The translations under genes were made by a program, and so were the position numbers. A DNA stretch of 64,000 bases, taken from assembly GCF_008704715.1 (NCBI RefSeq), contig NZ_CP023689.1:6882001-6946000 (forward strand), written 5' to 3'. Below are positions 8,257 through 15,530 of this stretch, piece by piece (within the stretch, counting starts at the first letter, position 1; each line of letters begins with the position of its first letter). The notes beneath the pieces were generated by a model. The model was not told where the DNA came from. It saw only the letters and a program-made list of their open reading frames with translations, and ran no database searches. The DNA comes from Streptomyces chartreusis. Lineage in GTDB: Bacteria; Actinomycetota; Actinomycetes; Streptomycetales; Streptomycetaceae.

Positions 8257-9741
8257 TCAGTGCCCGGCGCCGCGCTCGTCGCGGATCTGCGCGACGACCT
8301 GGGCCACCGTCTGCCGTACGGCCTCCGTCTCGGTCAGGAAGTGCCAGTAGTCCGGGTGGCGGCCCTCCAGGGTGCCGATCGCCCGCTCCAGCCGGGCGAC
8401 CGAGTCGTCCAGCGGGCGCGCGTGCCGCGGGTCGGGCGTGTTCCGTCCCGCCATCGCCAGCCGCTGGGCGTCCCGGATCGCGAACCGGGTCCGGTCGATC
8501 TCCTGCTGCGGGTCCTTCTGCACGGCGTTCAGCCGGCGCAGCCGGTCACCGGCCGCCGACACCGACTCGTCGGTGGTGTTCAGCAGGGCCCGGACCGTGG
8601 ACAGCAGCGCGGTGGCGTCCGGCCAGCGCTGCTCGTCGCGCGCGGCCTGGGCCTCGGTCAGCTTCCGCTCCGCCTGCCGTACGTTCTCCCCGGCCTGGTC
8701 CGGCACTCCCTGGAGGTCCTGCCAGCAGGCCGCCGTGAACCGCCGCCGCAGCTCGCTCAGCACCGGCTCCACCTGCCCGGCACGGGTGGTGAGCGCCTGG
8801 GCGCGGGTCCGCAGCGACACGAGCCGGTGGTCGATCTCGGCCGCCTTCTCCGGCAGCCGCTCCGCCTCCACCCGGACCGCTTCCGCCTCCCGCGCGACCC
8901 GCTCGGCGCGCTCCAGCGTCTGCGGTACGCCGTGCTGCCCGGCGCCCTGGTTCAGCTTCGTCAGCTCCGGCGCGAGGGTCGCGAGCCGGGCCGCGAGGTC
9001 GTCGGCCCGCAGCCCCGATGTGCGCACGGTGTCCAGCGCGTTCGACGCGGCGAGCAGGCCCTGCCGGGCGCGCTCGACGGCCGGGGCGAGCCGGGCCAGC
9101 TGGGTCTCGGCCTTGCCGAGCAGCGGACCGAGACCGTCCGCGAACCGGTCCAGCTCGCGCTTGACGTTGTCGAGGTCGTCCTTGGCCTTCGCCAGCTCCG
9201 TGCGGGCGCGGGCCGCGGCCGAGGCCTCCAGGTCGTCGCGGTCGAGGTCGTGGGCGTCGACCGCGTTGATGTACTGGTGGCTCACCTCGTCGATGCGCCG
9301 CCCCAGGGCGTCGAAGTCGGTGATCGCCCGCCGGGCGGCCGGGGAGTCGTCCACGGCCGCGATCGTCTCGATCGAGATCCGCAGATCCCGCTGGGCCGTG
9401 TCCAGCTCGTAGAACGCTGCCGCCGCGGCGTCCTTCGCGGCCTGCGCCTCGGCCCGCTGGCTCTCGGCCCGGCCGCCGAACCAGCGGCGGGTGCCGCCGC
9501 CGGCGAAGGAGGCGGGCAGCGCGAGGGCGACGACCAGGGGGAGGGCGACGAGCGTGAGGGAGTCGGCGAGGGAGTCGCGCAGGGCCCGGCGCGGGCGCCC
9601 TGCGACCCGGGAGGCGGGCTGCGGGACGACCCTTGGGACGGCCTGCGGGAGGCCCCGCGCGAAGCGGCTGCGCCCACGCGGCACTGACGGCGATTTCGGC
9701 TGTCGAGGTGTCGCCGTCACATCCCTCTCCCGTGCTGTCAT
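8257..9741 (-). CDS. Membrane-anchored coiled-coil protein of unknown function
   Basis: A 494-residue protein. The N-terminus is Arg/Pro-rich and cytoplasmic. One hydrophobic segment (about 61-80, LTLVALPLVVALALPASFAG) is followed by roughly 380 residues that are almost entirely helical and rich in Ala, Glu, Arg and Leu heptads, indicating a long coiled coil. No catalytic motif is seen. It converges on the amidase gene. A GTG seven codons downstream of the chosen ATG is an alternative start. The topology suggests an envelope scaffold, but this is inference only. Confidence 0.65.
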   Translation of the reverse strand: MTARERDVTATPRQPKSPSVPRGRSRFARGLPQAVPRVVPQPASRVAGRPRRALRDSLADSLTLVALPLVVALALPASFAGGGTRRWFGGRAESQRAEAQAAKDAAAAAFYELDTAQRDLRISIETIAAVDDSPAARRAITDFDALGRRIDEVSHQYINAVDAHDLDRDDLEASAAARARTELAKAKDDLDNVKRELDRFADGLGPLLGKAETQLARLAPAVERARQGLLAASNALDTVRTSGLRADDLAARLATLAPELTKLNQGAGQHGVPQTLERAERVAREAEAVRVEAERLPEKAAEIDHRLVSLRTRAQALTTRAGQVEPVLSELRRRFTAACWQDLQGVPDQAGENVRQAERKLTEAQAARDEQRWPDATALLSTVRALLNTTDESVSAAGDRLRRLNAVQKDPQQEIDRTRFAIRDAQRLAMAGRNTPDPRHARPLDDSVARLERAIGTLEGRHPDYWHFLTETEAVRQTVAQVVAQIRDERGAGH

Positions 9742-9794
9742 TCACCCTGCCCGGTGTCATTCTCCCACCGGTTTAGGACGAACACACGGGCCGG

Positions 9795-10568
9795 TTAGTT
9801 CGCGGTTCGCACGGTGACTTTTCCGTCGCCGGTGCTGGCGGAGACCACATGAGAGCTGGTGTCGCTGCGCGGCACGGACACATCCACGCCGCCGTCACCG
9901 GTCTTCGTCGTCACGCGGTACGTCGCCCGCGGCAGCTCGATCGTCACCGATCCGTCGCCGGTGCGGGTCTCAACCTTGTCCGGCACGGTGCCCAGTTCGA
10001 GCTTCACGGAGCCGTCCCCGGTCTGTGCCTTCACCTGGCGCGAGGAGACGTCGGAGACCCGCACCGACCCGTCGCCCGTCCGCAGGTCCAGCGGCCCGCT
10101 GGAGTCGGTGACGTGCACGGAGCCGTCCCCGGTGTGCACGCTCAGCGCGTCCCGGAAGCCGCGCGCCCGCACGCTGCCGTCGCCGTCCTCGACCTTCACG
10201 GTGACTCCGCGCGGCACCTCGATGCGGTGCTTGGTCGCGCAGTCGGCGATCATGCCGTTGCACTTCTCCCGCAGCACCAGCCGGTCGTCCTTCATCTCCC
10301 AGGTCACCTTCGGGTCCGAGCCGATCGCGACGGAGCCCTGGAACCACCGGGTGACCTCCACCGTGCCGGCCTTGTTCGAGTCGGCGGCGACGATCTCCAG
10401 CGCCGAGTCGTCCGAGTCGACGGTCAGCGTCCGGCCCTCCAGGGCGAACGACTTGTGATCGGGCTCCTTGTCGTCCCCGGCGGAGGCGCCACAGGCGGCG
10501 AGACCCGCGACGAGCGCCACGACCGCCCCGGAGACGGCTAGGGCGCGGGCTGGAACGGTACGGGCCAT
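9795..10568 (-). CDS. DUF4097-family lipoprotein with GDGSV beta repeats
   Basis: A 257-residue protein. A lipoprotein signal peptide ends in LAAC (Cys about residue 26). The mature part is a repeating beta structure with about seven (T)GDGSV-type units spaced roughly 17-20 residues, which should form a right-handed beta-helix or stacked sheet as in DUF4097 adhesin-like domains. The function is unknown; it is likely tethered to the outer face of the membrane. The ATG at 10568 has GGGGAGAT upstream. The reading frame continues further upstream, but that part lacks a signal sequence and was not included. Confidence 0.78.
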   Translation of the reverse strand: MARTVPARALAVSGAVVALVAGLAACGASAGDDKEPDHKSFALEGRTLTVDSDDSALEIVAADSNKAGTVEVTRWFQGSVAIGSDPKVTWEMKDDRLVLREKCNGMIADCATKHRIEVPRGVTVKVEDGDGSVRARGFRDALSVHTGDGSVHVTDSSGPLDLRTGDGSVRVSDVSSRQVKAQTGDGSVKLELGTVPDKVETRTGDGSVTIELPRATYRVTTKTGDGGVDVSVPRSDTSSHVVSASTGDGKVTVRTAN

Positions 10569-10773
10569 GACGATCTCCCCCTGAGAGTTCCCCGGGCCGA
10601 CCTCTTCGGCCCAGGGCTGCGATGGTGCTTCGACCGTACGGATCCCGGACCCGGAGCGGGATCCGGGCCGCTCCCGGATCCATGGTGGGGATAACCCCAG
10701 GACTTCCCTGACCTTCGCCGGAACGGGTTTGCGGGACATGGCCCCAGGCAAGGTAGGCTGTCCACTCGTTCTC

Positions 10774-10848
<75 letters not shown>

Positions 10849-10876
10849 CGGAAAACCCGGCTCAGCCGGCGTTGTA

Positions 10877-10909
10877 CGGCCCCCGGAGAGATCTCCGGGG
10901 GCCGTTTTT
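10877..10909 (+). terminator. Intrinsic terminator after tRNA-Val
   Basis: The near-perfect stem CGGCCCCCGGAGA / TCTCCGGGGGCCG is followed directly by five T residues (10905-10909). It sits 29 bp after the tRNA, and may also act for the converging gene at 10934. Confidence 0.9.
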
Positions 10910-10933
10910 CTCGGTGGTTTCCGTCGAAACGGG

Positions 10934-11551
10934 TCAGTAGTTCCCGTTGGCGATCATGTCGCCGTCGCTGCCGTAGATGGTCACCAGACCGTTCTTCGAC
11001 TCGTAGCAGGACGCGAAGGCCGACGCGATCAGCTTGGCGTCGCCGGCGTTCTCGCTCAGGAACCCGCCCTTGTAGTCGGTGAAGACCTCGGCGGCGTCGA
11101 GGATGTCGTTGGTTTTGTCGGTGCCGGTCACCTTGGTGACGTGGCCGACGGCGGCCTTCTCGCTGTCCGTACCGGACTTGGTGACGCAGGCCTTGAACTG
11201 CTCGGCCTGGCTCTTGTCCGCGGCCGGCTCTTCCTTCGCGGGCTCCTCGGCGGCCTGTTCCTCGGCAGCCGGCTCCTCGGCGGCCTTGGGCTTGTCCGAG
11301 GTGGCGGCGACGGCCTTGTCCTTGTTGCTCTTGTCGGTGGAGTCGTCTCCTCCGCCGCCGGCGATCGCGCCGATCACGATGAGGCCGAGGAGGACGGCTC
11401 CCGTGATGCCGAGGATCTTGCCGATGCTCCGCTTCTTCGGCGGCTGGGGCGGGGGACCGCCCCAACCGGGCTGCTGCGGATAGCCGTAGCCGGGCTGCGT
11501 CGGCTGCTGCGGCGGCCCGTATCCGGGCTGCTGCGGGTACTGCTGGCTCAT
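10934..11551 (-). CDS. Single-pass membrane protein with Gln/Pro/Gly-rich N-terminus
   Basis: A 205-residue protein. The first ~40 residues are a QQPGYG-type low-complexity cytoplasmic region. A KKRSIGK basic stop precedes one membrane segment (about 47-65). An Ala/Glu/Lys-rich linker (AAEEPA repeats) and a small C-terminal extracellular domain of about 90 residues with two cysteines (FKACVTKSG, FASCYESKNG) follow. This layout is common among Streptomyces small envelope proteins of unknown function. The frame is open upstream of 11551, but the ATG followed by SQQYPQQPGYG is the natural start and has GGGGG-type purines before it. Confidence 0.65.
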   Translation of the reverse strand: MSQQYPQQPGYGPPQQPTQPGYGYPQQPGWGGPPPQPPKKRSIGKILGITGAVLLGLIVIGAIAGGGGDDSTDKSNKDKAVAATSDKPKAAEEPAAEEQAAEEPAKEEPAADKSQAEQFKACVTKSGTDSEKAAVGHVTKVTGTDKTNDILDAAEVFTDYKGGFLSENAGDAKLIASAFASCYESKNGLVTIYGSDGDMIANGNY

Positions 11552-11662
11552 GTGCCCCCCTTGGCGCAATTTGCGTGAGGGGTGAACATATCTGATGTGT
11601 GGGAGGTGTGAAGACGTTGGGATGATTCTGTGATCTGTGTGAGTCGGGGTCAGAAAACGGCG

Positions 11663-11686
11663 GAGGCCCGCACGATGGCGGGCCTC
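11663..11686 (-). terminator. Intrinsic terminator for the leftward gene at 11771-12103
   Basis: GAGGCCCGC (11663-11671) and GCGGGCCTC (11678-11686) form a perfect 9-bp stem with a 6-nt loop. On the minus strand the stem is followed within a few bases by a short T run (GTTTTC), as expected for leftward transcription. Confidence 0.7.
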
Positions 11687-11770
11687 GGGGGCGGTCGTCG
11701 GGCGGTCCTGTCTACGCCCGGGTTCTGAACTGCCCTTCATGCGCGGGTGCTTCGGCCGCGCGCTTCAGGT

Positions 11771-12103
11771 TCACTCGGCCGCCCCGTGTGCGTGCTTCAG
11801 CTTCGTGCGGGCGTCGACCCGGTCCGAGCCCGCCATCTCCGACCAGAACCGGTGACCGCTGACGAACACCGCGAGTTCGTGCTCGCGCTGCCGGAGCTTC
11901 TCCACCTCGGCCTGCTCGTCCTCCGTCCAGCCGGGGGAGGCGGGGCGCTCGACCTTGCGCCAGCCGTTGTCGTCGCTGAACCCGTCCAGGGGTACGACCG
12001 ACCAGGGCAGCCGCTTCAGCAGGGCCGACAGCTCGGCCCGGACCTGATGCAGCTCCTCCTGACCGGCGAGCAGGTCACTCGGAAAGTCATAGGGCGTAGC
12101 CAC
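11771..12103 (-). CDS. Conserved small cytosolic protein of unknown function
   Basis: A 110-residue acidic, soluble, helix-rich protein containing LLAGQEELHQVRAELSALLKRLPWS and a second charged helix near residues 62-80. There is no membrane segment and no recognised catalytic motif. The start is GTG at 12103; the preceding Shine-Dalgarno is weak. A terminator follows it at 11663-11686, supporting an independent transcription unit. Confidence 0.55.
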   Translation of the reverse strand: MATPYDFPSDLLAGQEELHQVRAELSALLKRLPWSVVPLDGFSDDNGWRKVERPASPGWTEDEQAEVEKLRQREHELAVFVSGHRFWSEMAGSDRVDARTKLKHAHGAAE

Positions 12104-12225
12104 GCCGCAATGCTACGCCTGTTCGATTTTGGGTTGCGAGTGCCTTCGGGTGGTTCATGCGAACGAGTGTGTGGGGGCATGATCGGCACGGGCGGGGCGG
12201 GACACAGGCGGGGCGGGAGGCGGGG

Positions 12226-12699
12226 ATGGCGGGTCCGGGCGACGGTTTCCGGCTGATGCGGGGCTCGACGGGGTTCTTCACCAGCGGCGACCCCGGCATA
12301 CGGCGGACCGACCCCAGGGCGTGCCGTACGGCGTGGTACGCGGCGGCCCGGGCAGCCGGCGGACGGGTGGGGGAGTTCGAGGCGCGGCAGATCGCGCAGA
12401 CCTTCCACACCGCCACGATCGAGCGCCCGGACGGGCGCTGCTGCGCCCTGTTCCAGGCCTACACACCGCTTGTCGCGTTCGTGGACGAGCCGCACGACTG
12501 GTACACCGACCAGTTCCGGGAGGCGCCCGCCTGGGCCGCCGGCCTCGGCGACTTCGGATTCACCGTGCTGAGCGCGGCGGTGCTGCTGTCGCCGCTCTCC
12601 TCGGCGGACACCTCCGCCCTGTCCGCCGTGGAGCGGCGGCAGATCGACTACTGGCGGCCTGAGACCGTCGGCGCGGTGCTCTTCAACTCGTGGGACTGA
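12226..12699 (+). CDS. Conserved hypothetical cytosolic protein
   Basis: A 157-residue protein from ATG 12226, which follows a purine-rich GGGAGGCGGGG. Distinct stretches include TAWYAAARAAGG, EARQIAQTFHTATIERPDG, YTPLVAFVDEPHDWYTDQF and VLFNSWD; it has no signal, membrane segment or known active site. Codon bias is typical of a real gene. It ends 8 bp before the converging reductase gene. A later Met (12256) is an alternative start. Function unknown. Confidence 0.6.
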   Translation: MAGPGDGFRLMRGSTGFFTSGDPGIRRTDPRACRTAWYAAARAAGGRVGEFEARQIAQTFHTATIERPDGRCCALFQAYTPLVAFVDEPHDWYTDQFREAPAWAAGLGDFGFTVLSAAVLLSPLSSADTSALSAVERRQIDYWRPETVGAVLFNSWD

Positions 12700-12707
12700 C
12701 CCACCGG

Positions 12708-13613
12708 TCAGTGGCCCGCCGCCCTCAACTCGCCCACCAGGCGGGTCGCCACCGGTACCGGGACTTCGTGACGGTCCGCCGCGCGGAGCAACGCGCCGCC
12801 GATGGCGTCCAGTTCGAGGGGGCGGCCCGCCTCCGCGTCACGCTGCATCGAGGACTTCGTGGTGGCCGGGAAGGCGTCGTAGCGGGCGATGGCCATGGAC
12901 GGGTCGGAGGGGCCGCCGCAGGCCGCGCTGACGGCTGTCGCCTCGTCGACGAGGGCGAGCAACTCCTCGCGGTGTTGAGTGCGTACGTCCCCGATGGGGA
13001 GGGCGTAGCGGGTGGTGAGGAGGGCGAAGGGCGCCAGCAGCGACATCTTCGACCACAGCGTCGCCGCCTCGTCGGCGTGCACCCGGGTCGTCGGGCCGGC
13101 CGCGTCGAGGACCTGCGCCAGGGCGGCCAGGCGGTCGTCGGGGACCGGGTCGCCGGTCAGGTCGATCTCGGCGAACGGCGTGCCGTGCTCGATCTCCCCC
13201 GGCGCGACGCGGGTCGACTCGGCGCGGATCGCGGCGGGCGCCACCCGGTCCGCGCGGTAGCGGGCGCGCAGCAGCCCGGGGTGCTCCACGCCGTTCAGGA
13301 ACGGTACGACCAGCCCGTCACCCAGCACCGCGGGCGGGACCCGGGTCAGGGACGCGTCCAGGGCCGTGGCCTTGACCGCGATCAGACACGCGTCGACCGG
13401 TTCGCGGAGCTCGGTGTCGGCCTCGACCGGGGCCGTGAAGTCCCCGAACAGGCCGCTGCGGACGTGGATGCCCTTCGCGCTCAGGGTCTTCGCCGTCTCG
13501 TCGCCGGCCAGGCAGATGACACGGTGGCCGGAGCGGGACAGCAGCGCGGCGAGCAGTCCGCCGATGCCGCCCGGGCCCAGGATCGCCACGGTGAGTCCGT
13601 CGTTCGCGGTCAT
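12708..13613 (-). CDS. Ketopantoate reductase-like (ApbA/PanE fold) oxidoreductase
   Basis: A 301-residue NAD(P)-dependent reductase. The N-terminal Rossmann motif is ILGPGGIGGLLAALL (GxGxxG). KATALD supplies the usual catalytic Lys of the family, and the helical C-terminal domain has LWSKMSLLAPFALLTTRY and the KSSMQRD stretch typical of PanE. Family members reduce 2-dehydropantoate to pantoate, but many Streptomyces paralogues act on other 2-keto acids, so panE is not assigned. Start ATG 13613 has GAGAGG six bases upstream, which favours it over the ATG two codons earlier. Confidence 0.78.
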   Translation of the reverse strand: MTANDGLTVAILGPGGIGGLLAALLSRSGHRVICLAGDETAKTLSAKGIHVRSGLFGDFTAPVEADTELREPVDACLIAVKATALDASLTRVPPAVLGDGLVVPFLNGVEHPGLLRARYRADRVAPAAIRAESTRVAPGEIEHGTPFAEIDLTGDPVPDDRLAALAQVLDAAGPTTRVHADEAATLWSKMSLLAPFALLTTRYALPIGDVRTQHREELLALVDEATAVSAACGGPSDPSMAIARYDAFPATTKSSMQRDAEAGRPLELDAIGGALLRAADRHEVPVPVATRLVGELRAAGH

Positions 13614-13709
13614 GCGCATCCTCTCGTCGGTCGGCCCCGCCCCCTCAGCGGTGGCCGCCCCGGACGTGATCATGGCAGACGGGCACGGTTCCGAGGGAGA
13701 CTGTTCGAC

Positions 13710-13952
13710 ATGTGCCGCAGTATCAAGACACTCCGTCCGCCCGTGTTGCCCGAGGAGGCGACGGAGGAAGACATTCGGGCCGCCGCCCTCCAGTACGTGC
13801 GCAAGGTCTCCGGCTTCCGAGCCCCGGCCGCGCACAACAGGGAGGTCTTCGACCGCGCCGTGGAGGCCATCGCCGAGGCCACGGCCGAACTGCTCGACGG
13901 ACTGGAGGTGCGAGGCGCGCCGGCGACGGCGCGCGGGGCTGCCGCCGGGTAA
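13710..13952 (+). CDS. DUF2277-type small protein
   Basis: An 80-residue protein beginning MCRSIKTLRPPVLPEEAT, with two conserved helices (IRAAALQYVRKVSGFRAP and NREVFDRAVEAIAEAT), matching the DUF2277 pattern. The role is unknown; the N-terminal Cys-Arg-Ser is conserved. ATG 13710 follows GAGGGA. It is transcribed divergently from the reductase-like gene, with about 95 bp between. Confidence 0.75.
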   Translation: MCRSIKTLRPPVLPEEATEEDIRAAALQYVRKVSGFRAPAAHNREVFDRAVEAIAEATAELLDGLEVRGAPATARGAAAG

Positions 13953-13996
13953 CGGGGCGGGGCCGTCTGCCGGGTGCGGGTCGGCGGGGGCTGGTC

Positions 13997-14062
13997 GCGC
14001 AGTTCCCCGCGCCCCTGAGTCGGCCGCAGCTCAGCCCACCCAAGGGGCGCGGGGAACTGCGC
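13997..14062. repeat. Inverted pair of the 19-bp GCGCAGTTCCCCGCGCCCC repeat
   Basis: Left arm 13997-14015 and exact reverse-complement right arm 14044-14062, separated by 28 bp, lie between the 3' ends of convergent genes. The pair can form a long hairpin. Flanking CTGGTC/GACCAG extends the symmetry. Confidence 0.85.
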
Positions 14063-14125
14063 GACCAGCCACACCAGCCCGCAGTCGCCGTCGGACCCGA
14101 AGCCCCGAGCCCTTGGGCGCCCCGG

Positions 14126-14749
14126 CTACGCCGAAGGCTCCCGCCGCACCAGATACGTCGCCCCCGCCCCCGCCGCGAACAGCGCCGCCACCGACACCGC
14201 CGTCGCCAGCCAGGTCGCGCCCAGCCACTGGGCGCCGAAGTAGCCGAGGGCCACGCTGTAGACGGCCCAGGCCAGGCCGGCAAGGGCGGACCAGGGGAGG
14301 AAGTCGCGGACGCGGCGGTGGGTGGCACCGGCGCCGAGGGAGACCACCGAGCGGCCGGCCGGTGCGAAGCGGGCCAGCACCACCAGGGCGCCGCCGCCCC
14401 GGGCCAGGGCCGCGCCGAGACGTTCCTGCGCCGCGCTCAGCCGGCGGGAGCGGGCGATCGCGCGGTCCAGTCGGGCGCCGCCGCGCCGGGCGACGCGGTA
14501 GGCGACGAGGTCGCCGAGGACGGAGGCCGTCGCGGCGCAGAGCGTCAGGGCCAGAATGTCCGGAACCTCGCCCGGGACCTCGCCGGTGGCGGCACCGGAA
14601 CCCGCGGCGGCGGCCGTGGCCGCCGTGATGACCAGAACGCCGCTGGGCAGGACGGGCACGAACACGTCCAGCAGTACCGAGACCGCGACCACCACATAGA
14701 TCCATGGGCTCGCGGTCAACGCGCCCACGTCCTCGATCCCCTCGAGCAC
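14126..14749 (-). CDS. DedA-family membrane protein
   Basis: A 207-residue integral membrane protein with four to five hydrophobic segments (about 12-40, 52-72, 100-120, 140-160, 170-195). The centre has the DedA/VTT signature: an R-G-G-A-A-rich amphipathic stretch, then VVLARFAPAGRSVVSLGAGATHRRVRDFL, akin to the GRFxPGxR motif. DedA/VTT proteins are implicated in lipid scrambling (undecaprenyl phosphate and phosphatidylethanolamine transporters) and membrane homeostasis. GTG 14749 has GGGGAG five bases upstream, so the upstream extension was dropped. Confidence 0.8.
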   Translation of the reverse strand: MLEGIEDVGALTASPWIYVVVAVSVLLDVFVPVLPSGVLVITAATAAAAGSGAATGEVPGEVPDILALTLCAATASVLGDLVAYRVARRGGARLDRAIARSRRLSAAQERLGAALARGGGALVVLARFAPAGRSVVSLGAGATHRRVRDFLPWSALAGLAWAVYSVALGYFGAQWLGATWLATAVSVAALFAAGAGATYLVRREPSA

Positions 14750-14933
14750 TGCAACTCCCCGTTTACCCCCGTGGCCAGACCCGTGCCGCGACGTCCTGGG
14801 GGAGCGGCAGGGGCGGCCTATGACAGCCATACAGCGTACGCCGGGGGTGTGACAGGAGATCCATCGGGTGCTCGTGTGTTCGGCACAGCATGTTCACCCG
14901 GCCGAGGGCGCACGAAACACGGAGAGCACGCGC

Positions 14934-14976
14934 GACGGCGCCCGCACCCGCGAGGTGCGCGGGCACGGACGCCGTC
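14934..14976 (-). terminator. Hairpin after DoxX gene
   Basis: GACGGCG (14934-14940) pairs with CGCCGTC (14970-14976), and an inner CCCGCACC/GGTGCG(C)GGG extends the helix. It lies 23 bp beyond the stop of the leftward DoxX gene. No T-run follows, as is common in Streptomyces. Confidence 0.55.
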
Positions 14977-14998
14977 GAGTGGGACCGGGTCCCGGAGG

Positions 14999-15436
14999 TC
15001 AGGCCGCGACCGGCGTCTGGTCGGTCGCCGTGCTGCTCTGTGCCGTGGAGCGCTTGGTGAACAGCCGGTCCAGGCCGAAGGCGCCGGAGCCGGTGAAGAT
15101 CAGCAGGAACATCGCCCAGCAGTACATGGCGGCGCCCTCGCCGCTGTTCTCGATGGGCCACAGGGCCTGCGGCTGGTGGACCTTGAAGTACGCGTACGCC
15201 ATCGCGCCGGAGGATATGAACGCCGCGGCACGGGTGCCGAGGCCGAGCAGGACCAGGCTGCCGCCGACGAGTTCGATCACCGCGGCGTACCAGGCGGGCC
15301 AGGCACCGGTGTCCGGGGTCTCGCCGCCGAAGGCGCCGAAGAGCGAGTTGGCGCCGTGGCAGGCGAAGAGCAGGCCGACGACGATGCGGAACAGGCCGAT
15401 GGCATACGGCTGGGCGCTGTTGAGGCGTCCGGTCAT
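14999..15436 (-). CDS. DoxX-family membrane protein
   Basis: A 145-residue protein with four transmembrane helices (about 10-30, 52-70, 75-92, 105-125), containing FRIVVGLLFACHGANSLFGAFGG and AWPAWYAAVIELVGGSLVLLGLGTR, typical of DoxX. Members are linked to redox balance in actinobacteria (with SodA and SseA in mycobacteria) and to quinol-type oxidases, but many are uncharacterised. ATG 15436 follows GGGAGCC. An iron-box-like palindrome lies about 80 bp upstream, suggesting metal control. Confidence 0.8.
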   Translation of the reverse strand: MTGRLNSAQPYAIGLFRIVVGLLFACHGANSLFGAFGGETPDTGAWPAWYAAVIELVGGSLVLLGLGTRAAAFISSGAMAYAYFKVHQPQALWPIENSGEGAAMYCWAMFLLIFTGSGAFGLDRLFTKRSTAQSSTATDQTPVAA

Positions 15437-15516
15437 GTGGGGGGCTCCCTCGGTCTGGCTGCGGCCGGTACCGGTGGGCACCGGCCTGGGGACGGAAAGT
15501 GAACGGTGGCCCCACG

Positions 15517-15530
15517 TTAGGCTTGCCTAA
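15517..15530. promoter_or_regulatory. DtxR/IdeR (DmdR)-like palindrome upstream of DoxX
   Basis: TTAGGCTTGCCTAA is a perfect palindrome and matches 12 of 14 bases of the left part of the DtxR/IdeR 19-bp consensus (TTAGGTTAGCCTAACCTAA). It overlaps the stop codon of the FAD gene on the minus strand and lies 81 bp before the DoxX start. The remaining 5 bp of a full box are not conserved. Confidence 0.45.

Noticed and set aside
10640..10682. GGATCC/CCGG-rich imperfect palindrome upstream of the tRNA gene
   Set aside because: Several overlapping short symmetric matches but no single stable structure or known operator; not supported as a feature.
12690..13952. 420-codon plus frame covering the DUF2277 gene
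   Set aside because: Only its last 80 codons are a recognised protein; the rest is antisense to the reductase-like gene.
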